The notes beneath the pieces are model-generated. The model saw nothing but the letters and a program-made list of their open reading frames with translations, searched no databases and was not told the DNA's origin. The position numbers were made by a program, and so were the translations under genes. Positions 6,188 to 14,248 of a stretch of 23,302 bases of DNA are shown here, piece after piece. This stretch comes from a virus. The stretch lies in the IMG/VR virus record IMGVR_UViG_3300037234_000101, positions 1-23,302 of that record; one strand, given 5' to 3'. Each line of letters starts with the position of its first letter. Within the stretch, counting starts at the first letter, position 1.

Positions 6188-6503
6188 TACGTTTGAGAAC
6201 TACATCCTGCCGACGTAAGAGTACGTTAAGCGAACGCTTCAACAGTTTTAATTGAGTACGATCATTGGCGTATGCCGTACCATTATCAATACGTGCATCT
6301 ATTACATCCATCTTGTGCGTTACCTGATAGATGGCAAAGTCTACATCTTCTGCTTGTTGTTGAAGTTCTATGCCAGTGATGCTACTTTGTAATTTTTCAG
6401 ATTCCCCAGCAATGGCTCCCATGACAGCAAACCACGCGCCGAATGCTAGAGCTACGACAGTAGCTATGCCGGTGATGGATGTCGCTGTACCATTCCACTT
6501 CAT
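6168..6503 (-). CDS. membrane-anchored coiled-coil protein (spanin-like?)
   Basis: A 111-residue protein with one N-terminal membrane segment (about 8-32, ITGIATVVALAFGAWFAVMG) and a long helical, probably coiled-coil remainder rich in Gln, Asp, Lys and Arg. There is no lipobox. Its size, topology and place in the lysis block resemble an inner-membrane spanin (Rz-like), but no Rz1-like partner is visible and phage proteins of this shape have other roles too. ATG 6503 overlaps the stop of the tail fibre gene (ATGA). Real gene by context; function uncertain. Confidence 0.65.
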   Translation of the reverse strand: MKWNGTATSITGIATVVALAFGAWFAVMGAIAGESEKLQSSITGIELQQQAEDVDFAIYQVTHKMDVIDARIDNGTAYANDRTQLKLLKRSLNVLLRRQDVVLKRIESSVK

Positions 6504-7636
6504 GTCTTGATGATGTACATGGTGTAGACGTTGATGGGCCTGCTCTCGTTGCCTCCGGTAGAACCTGTATCCGCAGCACTTGATGCGCCGGTGTCAGCAG
6601 CACTGGATGCGCCGGTGTCAGCGGTACTTGGCTCAGCAGTAACCCCAGTAAGGGAGTGCGTGTGCGCTCCAGCAGAAGAAGTTGACGGAGAGAACTGAAG
6701 GGCGCCACTGCCAGACTTTGCAGCGCTCCCCTGTACGGAGGATATCACCGCACTATAAGTGTGGGTGTGCGCTCCGGCGCTAGATGTATCCCCAGCAGTC
6801 AGATCATGGGTGTGCGCCATAGTGTGAGTGTGGGTAATAGTGTGGGTGTGCGTGAGATCATGTACGTGCGCCCCACCTGCATCAGCTTGCTGCGTTCCTT
6901 GATTATCCCCAGTACCACCACCGCCTGCATCGGTGCGACCAGCAGCATCGGGATCCACACCTGCGCCGTGGTCCCAACCACGAAGAAACTTGCCACGAAT
7001 ATCTGGTACGTTAAAATTCGTACCTCCATCACCACCATATAAATCACCAATGGCAGTGTGAAGATTACCTTGAGCAGCGACTGTGTAGCTGGCACCATCA
7101 CATTCTAACCAACCAGATGGAGCTGTTAGTCCCCCATAGCCGCTCATCATACCAGGAGGCGAACCTTCTGTCGGTCCCAAGTATAGCCCAGCAGCCGTGA
7201 TACGTGCCAACACCGTACCAGTATCGTCCTGCCACTGATGTAAATCAGCAGTCTGCGTAGTATGTCCTTTGACAATAGCCTGTACGACATCAGCCGCAGT
7301 GTTACATACGAAAGTCTTGGTAGCTGTCAACCCCACAGCACTCAGGCGCAGGAATCTGGCACCAAGACGAGTAAGGCCCCAGTCCCCAGCAGTCTCTCTG
7401 TAGATGCCGCTGCCTGACTCACCATTGAATCTCACACCGGGAGCAGCTTCAGTGCCGTCAACGATACCGAGCGGTGCTCGCATATCCCCCTTACCATCGC
7501 GGCTGAGACTGTCTGTTAGCTCGGCCCCAATATCTTCCATGGTTGGGTTCGCCCAATTATCAGACTCTATAAGAGTCTGAGTTATGACTGGGTTGCCCGC
7601 TGGCAGCGAGTACACACCTGACGCATTACGTGACAT
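6500..7636 (-). CDS. tail collar-domain fibre protein with HxH motifs
   Basis: A 378-residue fibre protein. Residues about 160-225 form a phage tail collar domain (APSGWLECDG at 172-181, then NFNVPDIRGKFLRGWD at 207-222). Residues 257-327 carry six HxH motifs (HVH, then HTH five times), like the iron-coordinating tip of T4 long tail fibres, followed by an Ala/Ser/Thr/Gly-rich stretch with short tandem repeats and the typical C-terminus RPINVYTMYIIK. It is expected to form a trimer and contact the host surface. The N-terminus (1-100) probably attaches to the virion. ATG 7636 follows GAGGAA, 2 bp after the preceding gene. The receptor is unknown. Confidence 0.87.
   Translation of the reverse strand: MSRNASGVYSLPAGNPVITQTLIESDNWANPTMEDIGAELTDSLSRDGKGDMRAPLGIVDGTEAAPGVRFNGESGSGIYRETAGDWGLTRLGARFLRLSAVGLTATKTFVCNTAADVVQAIVKGHTTQTADLHQWQDDTGTVLARITAAGLYLGPTEGSPPGMMSGYGGLTAPSGWLECDGASYTVAAQGNLHTAIGDLYGGDGGTNFNVPDIRGKFLRGWDHGAGVDPDAAGRTDAGGGGTGDNQGTQQADAGGAHVHDLTHTHTITHTHTMAHTHDLTAGDTSSAGAHTHTYSAVISSVQGSAAKSGSGALQFSPSTSSAGAHTHSLTGVTAEPSTADTGASSAADTGASSAADTGSTGGNESRPINVYTMYIIKT
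6573..6620 (-). repeat. 24-bp tandem repeat in fibre gene
   Basis: Two consecutive 24-bp units (6573-6596 and 6597-6620) differ at one base and encode ADTGASSA twice near the fibre C-terminus. Such repeats can change copy number by slippage. Confidence 0.85.
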
Positions 7637-7638
7637 GG

Positions 7639-9444
7639 TTATTCCTCATAATCTGTAAGTAAGACGCTGGCCGTGCCAATCTTAGGTTCTACAATGTCAC
7701 GCATAGTCTTAGCAATAGCCTGCTGATTGCCGAGCTGCCCTCGGAAGAATTTTGACCCCATTTTAGTAGATCCAACTCCCGTGATACCGGCGAGAGGCAG
7801 AGCGACTGCTGCGGTAACACCGGGACTAGTATAGACTCCAGCACCCAAGCCAAGACCACCCAGCGTGCGTACCCACATGCTCTCTCTAGCAGGACGCATC
7901 ACGTTAGTGGCATCTGCCGATAACTGTGACGCAGTACCAGTTTGATTAGCCATCATAGATGGAGTACTACGACTAGCCACCGTTGCAGCTAGAGCTTCAG
8001 CAGTAAGTTCGCCAGGAGTAGTTTGAAACACGTTGCCAGCAGTCTCTTCCAGCACCTGTCGTTCTGCATAGGCAGTGTCAAGTTGGCGCAAAGACCTTAC
8101 TCGTTCTGGCCCAGCCCGCTTCTCTAAGAGGTCAGCAAGACTATCGCGCACCGCATTATACATGGCGATGGCCGACCTATTTTTACCAGCATCACCGCCC
8201 AGAGTAGCTTTGCTCACTCCATCAGCAGCCTCGGACATTATCTTCTTAAGTTGACGTCCAGTTACCATCGCCACGCCTTCTTCTGGAATGCCCTCAAGCA
8301 ACGATCTCCTTAACCGTGCCCGCAAAGGTGCGTCAAACTCTGTACCTGCTGCCTCAAGAGCTTCGTCAATAAGGTTAATGATACCCGGAGCTTCAATCTC
8401 AACATCGTTAAGTAGCTGCCCGTAAGCATCATCAAACTGATCTCGTAGAGTGTTGAAGTACTCTGGGCTACCTACCCGATGCTCATTGCCGATGCTCGTC
8501 AAGTTTTTAGGTGAAGCATCCGCGCCAATAGCATCAAAGAGTTCTTGCCTGGCCCGCTTGCGCCCACCAGCAACTCCTGGGATTATACCTTCAGTATAGT
8601 CCTCAATATTCTTAATTATCTTAGCAGGAATTCCACCTTCAATAGCCTGTCCAAGAGTAGGAGTAATGTCGGAGTCCATTTCTAGACGTGAAGCGGGGGC
8701 GCTAGTATCAAACATACCAGTAGTAGCTCTACGACCAGCTTGCACGGCTGTACTAAGCCCTCCACCGAGGCCCGCACCCATGAGGGCATTCGTGAGGCGT
8801 GACTCTCCGGGCAAGACAGGTTGGGCAGCCATTTCAGTAGCGGCGACGCCCGAAGCAGCAGCGACTTTCGCTGCTGACCGTGGCAACGCCTTACCTAGAA
8901 CTTTACCAGCGACTTGCTCAGCGGCACCCATAGGGAGGGCCAGGGTGCCAAGGTCGCTAGCAATTCTTCCCATCGTACCAGCGTTGATAAGACCCTGTCC
9001 TTCACCCATGCTTGCGCCTCTAGATAGCGAACGCCAGTCACGTATGTCCCTTTCATTCTGTTCTTGGTCGCCCACTCCCAGAATTTGTTTGACTCCCTGA
9101 TATAGAGCCATAGGACCAGAGCCCAGCATAGCATCGGCGCGATCACCGTAATCCATGCCCCGCTCTTCCATCAACTCATTCATGACACGAGGCATTGCTC
9201 GCCGGCCAATATGCTGAGGCAGTCGTGAGGGCGGAGCCACCTCACCAGGAAGTTCGGGGACATCACTAGGCGGGCCAGGAGAGGCCACGACTCGGGCTTG
9301 TGCTGGGCTCGTGCTGGAACCTTGCAGAGCCAACCCCTCTGCAGACATGGGGTCGGGCAAGGCAGTCTCAGCAGCTTCCCGCTCTTGAAGCTCACGTAGC
9401 CGCAGCTTACGAAGCCGCGTGCGTTGTTCTTCAGTCAGTGCCAT
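7639..9444 (-). CDS. large ejection-type internal virion protein (putative)
   Basis: A 601-residue protein without an enzymatic motif I can recognise. The N-terminus is charged and then Pro/Ser-rich (1-80). Ala/Gly-rich hydrophobic segments at about 160-235 and 527-558 could insert into or cross membranes, and the middle (about 270-480) is mainly helical. This composition and its place between the nozzle genes and the tail fibre gene fit podovirus ejection proteins, which leave the virion to build a channel through the host envelope. ATG 9444 lies in the end of the upstream gene (14-bp overlap). The assignment rests on synteny and composition, not a domain match. Confidence 0.6.
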   Translation of the reverse strand: MALTEEQRTRLRKLRLRELQEREAAETALPDPMSAEGLALQGSSTSPAQARVVASPGPPSDVPELPGEVAPPSRLPQHIGRRAMPRVMNELMEERGMDYGDRADAMLGSGPMALYQGVKQILGVGDQEQNERDIRDWRSLSRGASMGEGQGLINAGTMGRIASDLGTLALPMGAAEQVAGKVLGKALPRSAAKVAAASGVAATEMAAQPVLPGESRLTNALMGAGLGGGLSTAVQAGRRATTGMFDTSAPASRLEMDSDITPTLGQAIEGGIPAKIIKNIEDYTEGIIPGVAGGRKRARQELFDAIGADASPKNLTSIGNEHRVGSPEYFNTLRDQFDDAYGQLLNDVEIEAPGIINLIDEALEAAGTEFDAPLRARLRRSLLEGIPEEGVAMVTGRQLKKIMSEAADGVSKATLGGDAGKNRSAIAMYNAVRDSLADLLEKRAGPERVRSLRQLDTAYAERQVLEETAGNVFQTTPGELTAEALAATVASRSTPSMMANQTGTASQLSADATNVMRPARESMWVRTLGGLGLGAGVYTSPGVTAAVALPLAGITGVGSTKMGSKFFRGQLGNQQAIAKTMRDIVEPKIGTASVLLTDYEE

Positions 9445-10510
9445 ACTTAGCCTCTAGTCTGTCAAGCTCTGCCTCTTCATCTTCACTCATCTCCCCAGCT
9501 AAAGAAGCTTCCTCTTCCGGCTCTAGGTACGGGGGCATCGTGAACAAAGGCTCAGAACTAGCCCATTTGTAGTCTGGGCCAGCAATATCTTTTACAGCCT
9601 CTGGATTAAAGCTCGATTCAGCAGTAGCACGCGCTTGCCGCTCAAAGGAATCTTTGGCAATTTTCCCACGTTTTTTCAGAGCTTTAATGAGGTCTGCGGC
9701 AGGCATACCCTCGCTTACGCTAACCTGATTCCACATACGCTCTTCGTTGGCTGTGAAGGCGGAGCCAAACTTGGAGTGGCGTGCTTCCAATACGAGGTCG
9801 TACCCGTAGTCGCGCCACCACTCAGCCTGCGCACGCATCTCTGGAAAATTGTCAGAAATCATGGAGGCGTTGTTGGCTATCCAGTTCAGGCCCTTGCCCA
9901 CCATAGTGAGGCCGGAAGCATACTCTGGTTTCCATTCCTTAATACCGCGCTCGTAAGCCATCACCTGATCGACCTGATCCCCCAGGTCTGTTTGAATGGA
10001 GGGGGGTAGAGCTCGCGGCGTGAACTTTTGTCTGTACGCAAACTTTCTGCCTCTCTCCCTTTCTGCTGCTCTGGCATCTAACTTTTGCTGTCCAGATAAA
10101 AGTCGGTCTGCTCTTTGTTTAGCCCGCAGATTTCTATTCTTTTCCTTTAGAGCTTCAGCGGCTATCCTCCGCGTATTAGCGAGCTCCGAAGCAGATAAGG
10201 TCGCCTTAGCCTTAGCTCCAGCTGCCCCTACCAGGGCTGATGCTTTCGTAGACGCCAGGGAAGAGGCTAGCGCCCCTGTCTCACGCCGAGCTGCCCTAGC
10301 ATTTAGAGCATTGGTCAACGAATTCAACTGGCCCCCGCGTACACGAGTCTCTTGTGCCTGTAGCTGAGTACCGACATTCTGAGCTCCGGGTATGCCAGAC
10401 AGACCCAGCGCCGTGTAGCTGAGATTCGGTTTGGCAGCCGCCGCAGCCATAGCGTCAATCTGCTTTAGCTCGCTTTGGCTTAGCCCATAAGGATTGTCAG
10501 ATTCAGCCAC
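9431..10510 (-). CDS. Ala/Arg-rich internal virion protein (putative ejection protein)
   Basis: A 359-residue protein starting at GTG 10510 after GGGAGG. Residues about 1-40 are Ala-rich; 45-160 form an Ala/Arg/Lys helical region with long heptad-like stretches (ending ARAAERERGRKFAYRQKF). The C-terminal half is a more globular domain (aromatic residues, EWWRDYGYDLVLEARH at about 230-245) with an acidic tail. It resembles helical ejection proteins of podoviruses in composition and place. No catalytic signature is seen. It overlaps the next gene by 14 bp and follows the previous stop by 2 bp. Confidence 0.6.
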   Translation of the reverse strand: MAESDNPYGLSQSELKQIDAMAAAAAKPNLSYTALGLSGIPGAQNVGTQLQAQETRVRGGQLNSLTNALNARAARRETGALASSLASTKASALVGAAGAKAKATLSASELANTRRIAAEALKEKNRNLRAKQRADRLLSGQQKLDARAAERERGRKFAYRQKFTPRALPPSIQTDLGDQVDQVMAYERGIKEWKPEYASGLTMVGKGLNWIANNASMISDNFPEMRAQAEWWRDYGYDLVLEARHSKFGSAFTANEERMWNQVSVSEGMPAADLIKALKKRGKIAKDSFERQARATAESSFNPEAVKDIAGPDYKWASSEPLFTMPPYLEPEEEASLAGEMSEDEEAELDRLEAKYGTD

Positions 10511-10512
10511 GA

Positions 10513-11091
10513 CTACCTCCCAGACCTGCCTGCTTCAGGAGTTATCATAGCCCGGTCTGTGTTAGAAGGGCCTCCATCCTGCGACTTCAACCAGTCAGCC
10601 AACAAGCCAGCCTGTGTCTCTCTTGCTTCAGCACGCTCAGATTTCTGCTCCTTCTCCTTCTGGCGTACGACGTAGGCTTGTATCAGTTTGGCCCCGCCCT
10701 CGGTAATGCTCGCAGGTACGTAGACATTGCCCACCATCCTACCTCGGATGGGTTCCAGTGCAGACTCACGCATACTGTCAGCAATCGCACCTTGCCGTGC
10801 GCCCTGCTGAAAACGCTCCTCGCTGGGCAGACCGCCAGCCATGATAGCCATGTCCGCTGGACGTAACTGCTGGGGAGCTACTCCAGCGTTTATAGCTGGA
10901 CCCTGCCCTGCCAGCCCCAGCCCACTTTGAGGTCGCTGAGCGGGGACGGGTTGTTGCTGACGCATCGCAGCGGCCATCTGCGCTTGCACGTTAGGTGCTT
11001 GCTGAGGACCACCGGGTGGATAAGGCATCTGTGCTCCGGGAGGACCGGAGGGATAGGGCATAGGCTGCCCTGTACGTGGATCAATGGGCAT
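10513..11091 (-). CDS. Pro/Gln-rich virion-associated protein
   Basis: A 192-residue protein with a low-complexity N-terminus rich in Pro, Gly and Gln (about 1-60; for example MPYPSGPPGAQMPYPPGG), a short middle domain, and a charged helical C-terminus (about 130-165; QKEKEQKSERAEARETQAG). It starts at ATG 11091 behind GAGAGGA and overlaps the upstream gene by 11 bp. It belongs to the block of internal virion proteins and is probably disordered in isolation. I do not recognise a named family. Confidence 0.6.
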   Translation of the reverse strand: MPIDPRTGQPMPYPSGPPGAQMPYPPGGPQQAPNVQAQMAAAMRQQQPVPAQRPQSGLGLAGQGPAINAGVAPQQLRPADMAIMAGGLPSEERFQQGARQGAIADSMRESALEPIRGRMVGNVYVPASITEGGAKLIQAYVVRQKEKEQKSERAEARETQAGLLADWLKSQDGGPSNTDRAMITPEAGRSGR

Positions 11092-12196
11092 AGCCGAGTC
11101 CTCTCATGTTCACGAATTTAATACCATCAACCTCACCGACCAAGTCTGGACGTACTTGCTCAACTTCCTGAGCAATCGGGCCGAAGTACCAGTCGTCAGA
11201 CCAGATGTACTGGAATGCGTACTGCGGAATGCCGTCGTCATAGTAACCTACGTGCTCCAGGTTACGCTTAACACGCAGGTCGCACATCATGGCGCTGCTG
11301 CCCATGCTCATAGCCCCAGACATGAGGGCATCCTTGCTGGCCTGCTGAGTATTGAATATGTCCATCTCAGCTTGGCCTTGCATCTGAGCAGCACTCAAAT
11401 ACTGCGTATCGGCAGCCCTGCCAGCTTCCTTAAACCCAGGCATCGTTGGCTGAGATACCTGCTGCCCAGTCAACAGAGCATTCAGCTCGTTGAGGGGGAG
11501 GTTACGCCCCTGTAACCCTTCGGCAATCTGCATCTGGCGCAGGTTGTTCGCATAGCTGGCACCTGTCACATCCATGCCTTGCTCTGCACCCTGCATCTGC
11601 TGTACGCGCTGGCCCTCAGCCCCAGCCTGGGTCATGAAGCCCATCTCCTGCCTGGATTCCTGATCACTTTGCTGGCGCATCGCGTTTCTGTACGCCTCGC
11701 TGCCCGCCGTGATACCCTGGTTCGCGAGTTGCGTTTCCATACGAGCGCGGTCTTGGGCACGCTGAGGGGCAGCCATGTTCTGCATGTTCGTGAAGGCTTC
11801 GTCCCGATAGGCCCCAGGTGCCTGCGGGTCGCGACCTCCCTGTAACCCTTGATAGTCTCCGTATTGACTGAAGTCAAAGGGGTCTTTTGTACCCTCTTCA
11901 ACGCGGCCCAGCATATCTTGAGCAAACTCACTGCGGCCACTCTGAATATTCAGCTGAGCATCCAAGGCACGCTGCGCTTCTGGTATTATCGAGCTTGTCT
12001 GCTTGGAGGTAGTGTACTCCTTGCCGGTGACGGGATCTACGGTGGTACCATAGCTCCACAGCTGACTACCAAACGGAGTAACTTGCTCCGGTCGGTTGTA
12101 GTACATCTGTTGATTGGCAGCCTCTTGCGAGGACTTAGCCTGTTCTTCAGCAGCACCTCTGTAATCAGGCGGTTCTGGTGGTGATGCTTTTCCCAT
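11081..12196 (-). CDS. virion protein with truncated S74-like C-terminal segment
   Basis: A 371-residue protein. The N-terminus (EPPDYRGAAEEQ, NRPEQVTPFG) matches a protein widespread in podovirus-like phages, next to tail genes. The middle is Gln/Ala/Met-rich and helical. Residues about 303-371 resemble the start of an intramolecular chaperone/peptidase S74 domain (CDLRVKRNL at 305-313, FGPIAQEVEQVRPDLV at 338-353), but it is short and the usual catalytic Ser of SDxRxK is Cys305, while Lys310 is kept. It may be a capping or assembly segment, not an active self-protease. ATG 12196 follows AGGAG and overlaps the upstream gene by 32 bp. Confidence 0.7.
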   Translation of the reverse strand: MGKASPPEPPDYRGAAEEQAKSSQEAANQQMYYNRPEQVTPFGSQLWSYGTTVDPVTGKEYTTSKQTSSIIPEAQRALDAQLNIQSGRSEFAQDMLGRVEEGTKDPFDFSQYGDYQGLQGGRDPQAPGAYRDEAFTNMQNMAAPQRAQDRARMETQLANQGITAGSEAYRNAMRQQSDQESRQEMGFMTQAGAEGQRVQQMQGAEQGMDVTGASYANNLRQMQIAEGLQGRNLPLNELNALLTGQQVSQPTMPGFKEAGRAADTQYLSAAQMQGQAEMDIFNTQQASKDALMSGAMSMGSSAMMCDLRVKRNLEHVGYYDDGIPQYAFQYIWSDDWYFGPIAQEVEQVRPDLVGEVDGIKFVNMRGLGYAH

Positions 12197-12620
12197 ATCG
12201 CTCTCCTAAGCTGAGCCATCTCTGCACTCGGGGGCTGCCCCGATGCAGGCGTAACATAACAAGATCTTCCCCGTCAGCGTAGCCGTCGGGTATACGTGCA
12301 AATTCTTCAAAACCTATGTTAGTGTCCATCTTCAGGGCAGTATCGTTGTTAGCGTTCACTACTCCGATTAGCCAAGTAAGATCAAGCTGGATAAAAGGAT
12401 AATAAAAAGTATACCATAGAAACTCACGACGCATCCAGTATTTTCCTTCCGCGGCGACATGGATTTGCGCGGTCTTGCCATTGACGTCAGTGTATCCCAC
12501 CACAGCCTTCAGCATACCGTGCTCTGTCCATCCTATAGCCCGAAAATCGGCAGAAAATGACACGGTGACCCGCTCATTGAGCCACTTGTGCATGAAGTGC
12601 CTGCCGTTGGTAACAATCAC
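12165..12620 (-). CDS. GNAT-like acetyltransferase-fold protein
   Basis: A 151-residue protein resembling GNAT-fold proteins that many podoviruses encode in the tail/internal-protein block. WLIGVVNANNDTALKMDTNI followed by GFEEFARIPDGYADGEDLVM matches the GNAT C-terminal pattern (helix, then GFxxxxRxP and a GEDxxM strand). The acetyl-CoA pyrophosphate loop (Q/RxxGxG/A) is not clear, so catalysis is doubtful; the acceptor is unknown. The gene overlaps the nozzle gene (ATGA) and the next gene by 32 bp, so it is a full part of the late operon. It might modify a virion or host protein, or serve as an assembly factor. Confidence 0.65.
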   Translation of the reverse strand: MIVTNGRHFMHKWLNERVTVSFSADFRAIGWTEHGMLKAVVGYTDVNGKTAQIHVAAEGKYWMRREFLWYTFYYPFIQLDLTWLIGVVNANNDTALKMDTNIGFEEFARIPDGYADGEDLVMLRLHRGSPRVQRWLSLGERYGKSITTRTA

Positions 12621-14248
12621 ACGAAGCCCCCTTCCTCAAACCCGAAGGACCAATGCGTAAAGATCGTACCCCCTACGCCGCGAACATTCATGGCTAGTGA
12701 ACCAAAGAATCCGACTCCCTCAACACCTATCCATGCCTGAAACGTTCCTGCTTGTCCCGCCCAGAGAGCTATGTCCCATTTATCAATATCCCATTGTGCC
12801 CCTTCTGTTGGTTCTCCAGCTCCTGGAGAACCTGGGATGACGTTAAAATTAAACTCTGTGTACATGAGTAGTTGCACAGCAGGAGCAACGGGAGATTGAA
12901 ACGTAGGCTGAACAACTTGGAATTTCTTTAATTTAGCCACCCCGAAGTTATGAAAACCAGTTTGTATTCTACCAGTAATCTCATCAGAGGTACTTTCAAA
13001 ATCTAAATTGTCTACGTTACCTTCCAATATCTGATACACGTTGCCGTCGCTATCAGAACTATACAAGTCCTCCTGAAACATACCCAGAGTTTGCTGGGGG
13101 AGGTCATTTAAGTTCCCCCAAGCCCGAGAGTGTACGTTGGCTGCCCACATTTGTGACTCAGTGAGCAATGCAGTGATTGGTTCTTTAACTATAAACAGTT
13201 CTTCTCGTGAAAAATAATGAACTTCCCATTGTTCAGTATTCAGTGTGCGATTAACCACACTAGAGAGGACGGTCTGGACTGGATAGCCCAATGATTCAGG
13301 TGATGCAAGGTTTACCGCGCCTTGAAATAGCACACTAAGATCAATAAGCCCTATTTCACATAGTACCTTGACATCGCCACCAGACTTAATAGCAAGCCGT
13401 CGTCCAGTGGGCAAACTGCCAAGATCCCAAATGCCGACCATTGCAAAGGTGTCGGCATTTGCAGGGTCGGTTCCCTGGTAGACAATTACGTCGCCCTGAG
13501 ACCCTAACACTATCAAGAAGTCATCAATGCCATCACCGCCGTCACGAGTCCAGGACACTAGCTGTTTTATGTGACCACCCTGGCGCATATAGGGGCCAAA
13601 GTCGAACTCTTGCACCTCACCCACAATCTCGTTAACAGGTAAGTAGTAAGCCTTCGTACTCTCCTGTGGCACGAACCACAGTCGCCGCTTCCACGACATG
13701 ATGTAGTCAAGTTCCAGAGAATCAAAACCAGCAGGGCCAGTCATATTTCCGTTCTGTAGCACCCACTCATTCGTAGCATCGTAAGTGTAGTAGCCGTTGA
13801 GATCACCTACTGCGCAAAGGAAGTTCTCGCCAAGGTTGGAGAACGGTATCCACGACCATGTATCGGTGACAAACTCAGTCTGTGTAGCGAATGTAACGTC
13901 AGGAGTAGGTTTGACAGCGTTATCCTGACGTGAAGTGATGTCATAAATTCCTTCATGGGTGACGCCCCACAGCCGACTATCATCTGGATCACGCGCTTCA
14001 TATGGCATGATCGTGTTAATACGAAATTCAAAAGTATTCTGATGAAGCTGGAAACCGTGACGTAACTCAACCCCAAAAGGCTTTACAATGAAGTTGTCAA
14101 GCCGAACAGCGTCCTTATAATCCATCTCAGCAATGGACTTTTGAGAAGTAAGTCCACGAACAGGCGCTCCAGACGTAACCCGTTGCTGGAGATTAGTCTG
14201 GCCGGACCTTATGGTCCTGGCACTTCTAGCTAGTGGCTGAAGAGGCAT
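12617..14248 (-). CDS. tail nozzle / tail tubular protein B-like
   Basis: A 543-residue beta-rich protein directly after the adaptor gene, as in podoviruses where the adaptor and nozzle are adjacent. It contains regularly spaced beta-strand segments with Trp and aromatic residues (DSRLWGVTHEGIYDI, MSWKRRLWFVP, FLIVLGSQGDVIVY, LYSSDSDGNVYQIL), reminiscent of the propeller-like platform of tail nozzle proteins. The stop overlaps the GNAT-like gene; ATG 14248 overlaps the adaptor stop (TGATG). It should form the hexameric distal tail tube. Supported by synteny and by strand pattern; a different virion role cannot be excluded. Confidence 0.72.
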   Translation of the reverse strand: MPLQPLARSARTIRSGQTNLQQRVTSGAPVRGLTSQKSIAEMDYKDAVRLDNFIVKPFGVELRHGFQLHQNTFEFRINTIMPYEARDPDDSRLWGVTHEGIYDITSRQDNAVKPTPDVTFATQTEFVTDTWSWIPFSNLGENFLCAVGDLNGYYTYDATNEWVLQNGNMTGPAGFDSLELDYIMSWKRRLWFVPQESTKAYYLPVNEIVGEVQEFDFGPYMRQGGHIKQLVSWTRDGGDGIDDFLIVLGSQGDVIVYQGTDPANADTFAMVGIWDLGSLPTGRRLAIKSGGDVKVLCEIGLIDLSVLFQGAVNLASPESLGYPVQTVLSSVVNRTLNTEQWEVHYFSREELFIVKEPITALLTESQMWAANVHSRAWGNLNDLPQQTLGMFQEDLYSSDSDGNVYQILEGNVDNLDFESTSDEITGRIQTGFHNFGVAKLKKFQVVQPTFQSPVAPAVQLLMYTEFNFNVIPGSPGAGEPTEGAQWDIDKWDIALWAGQAGTFQAWIGVEGVGFFGSLAMNVRGVGGTIFTHWSFGFEEGGFV

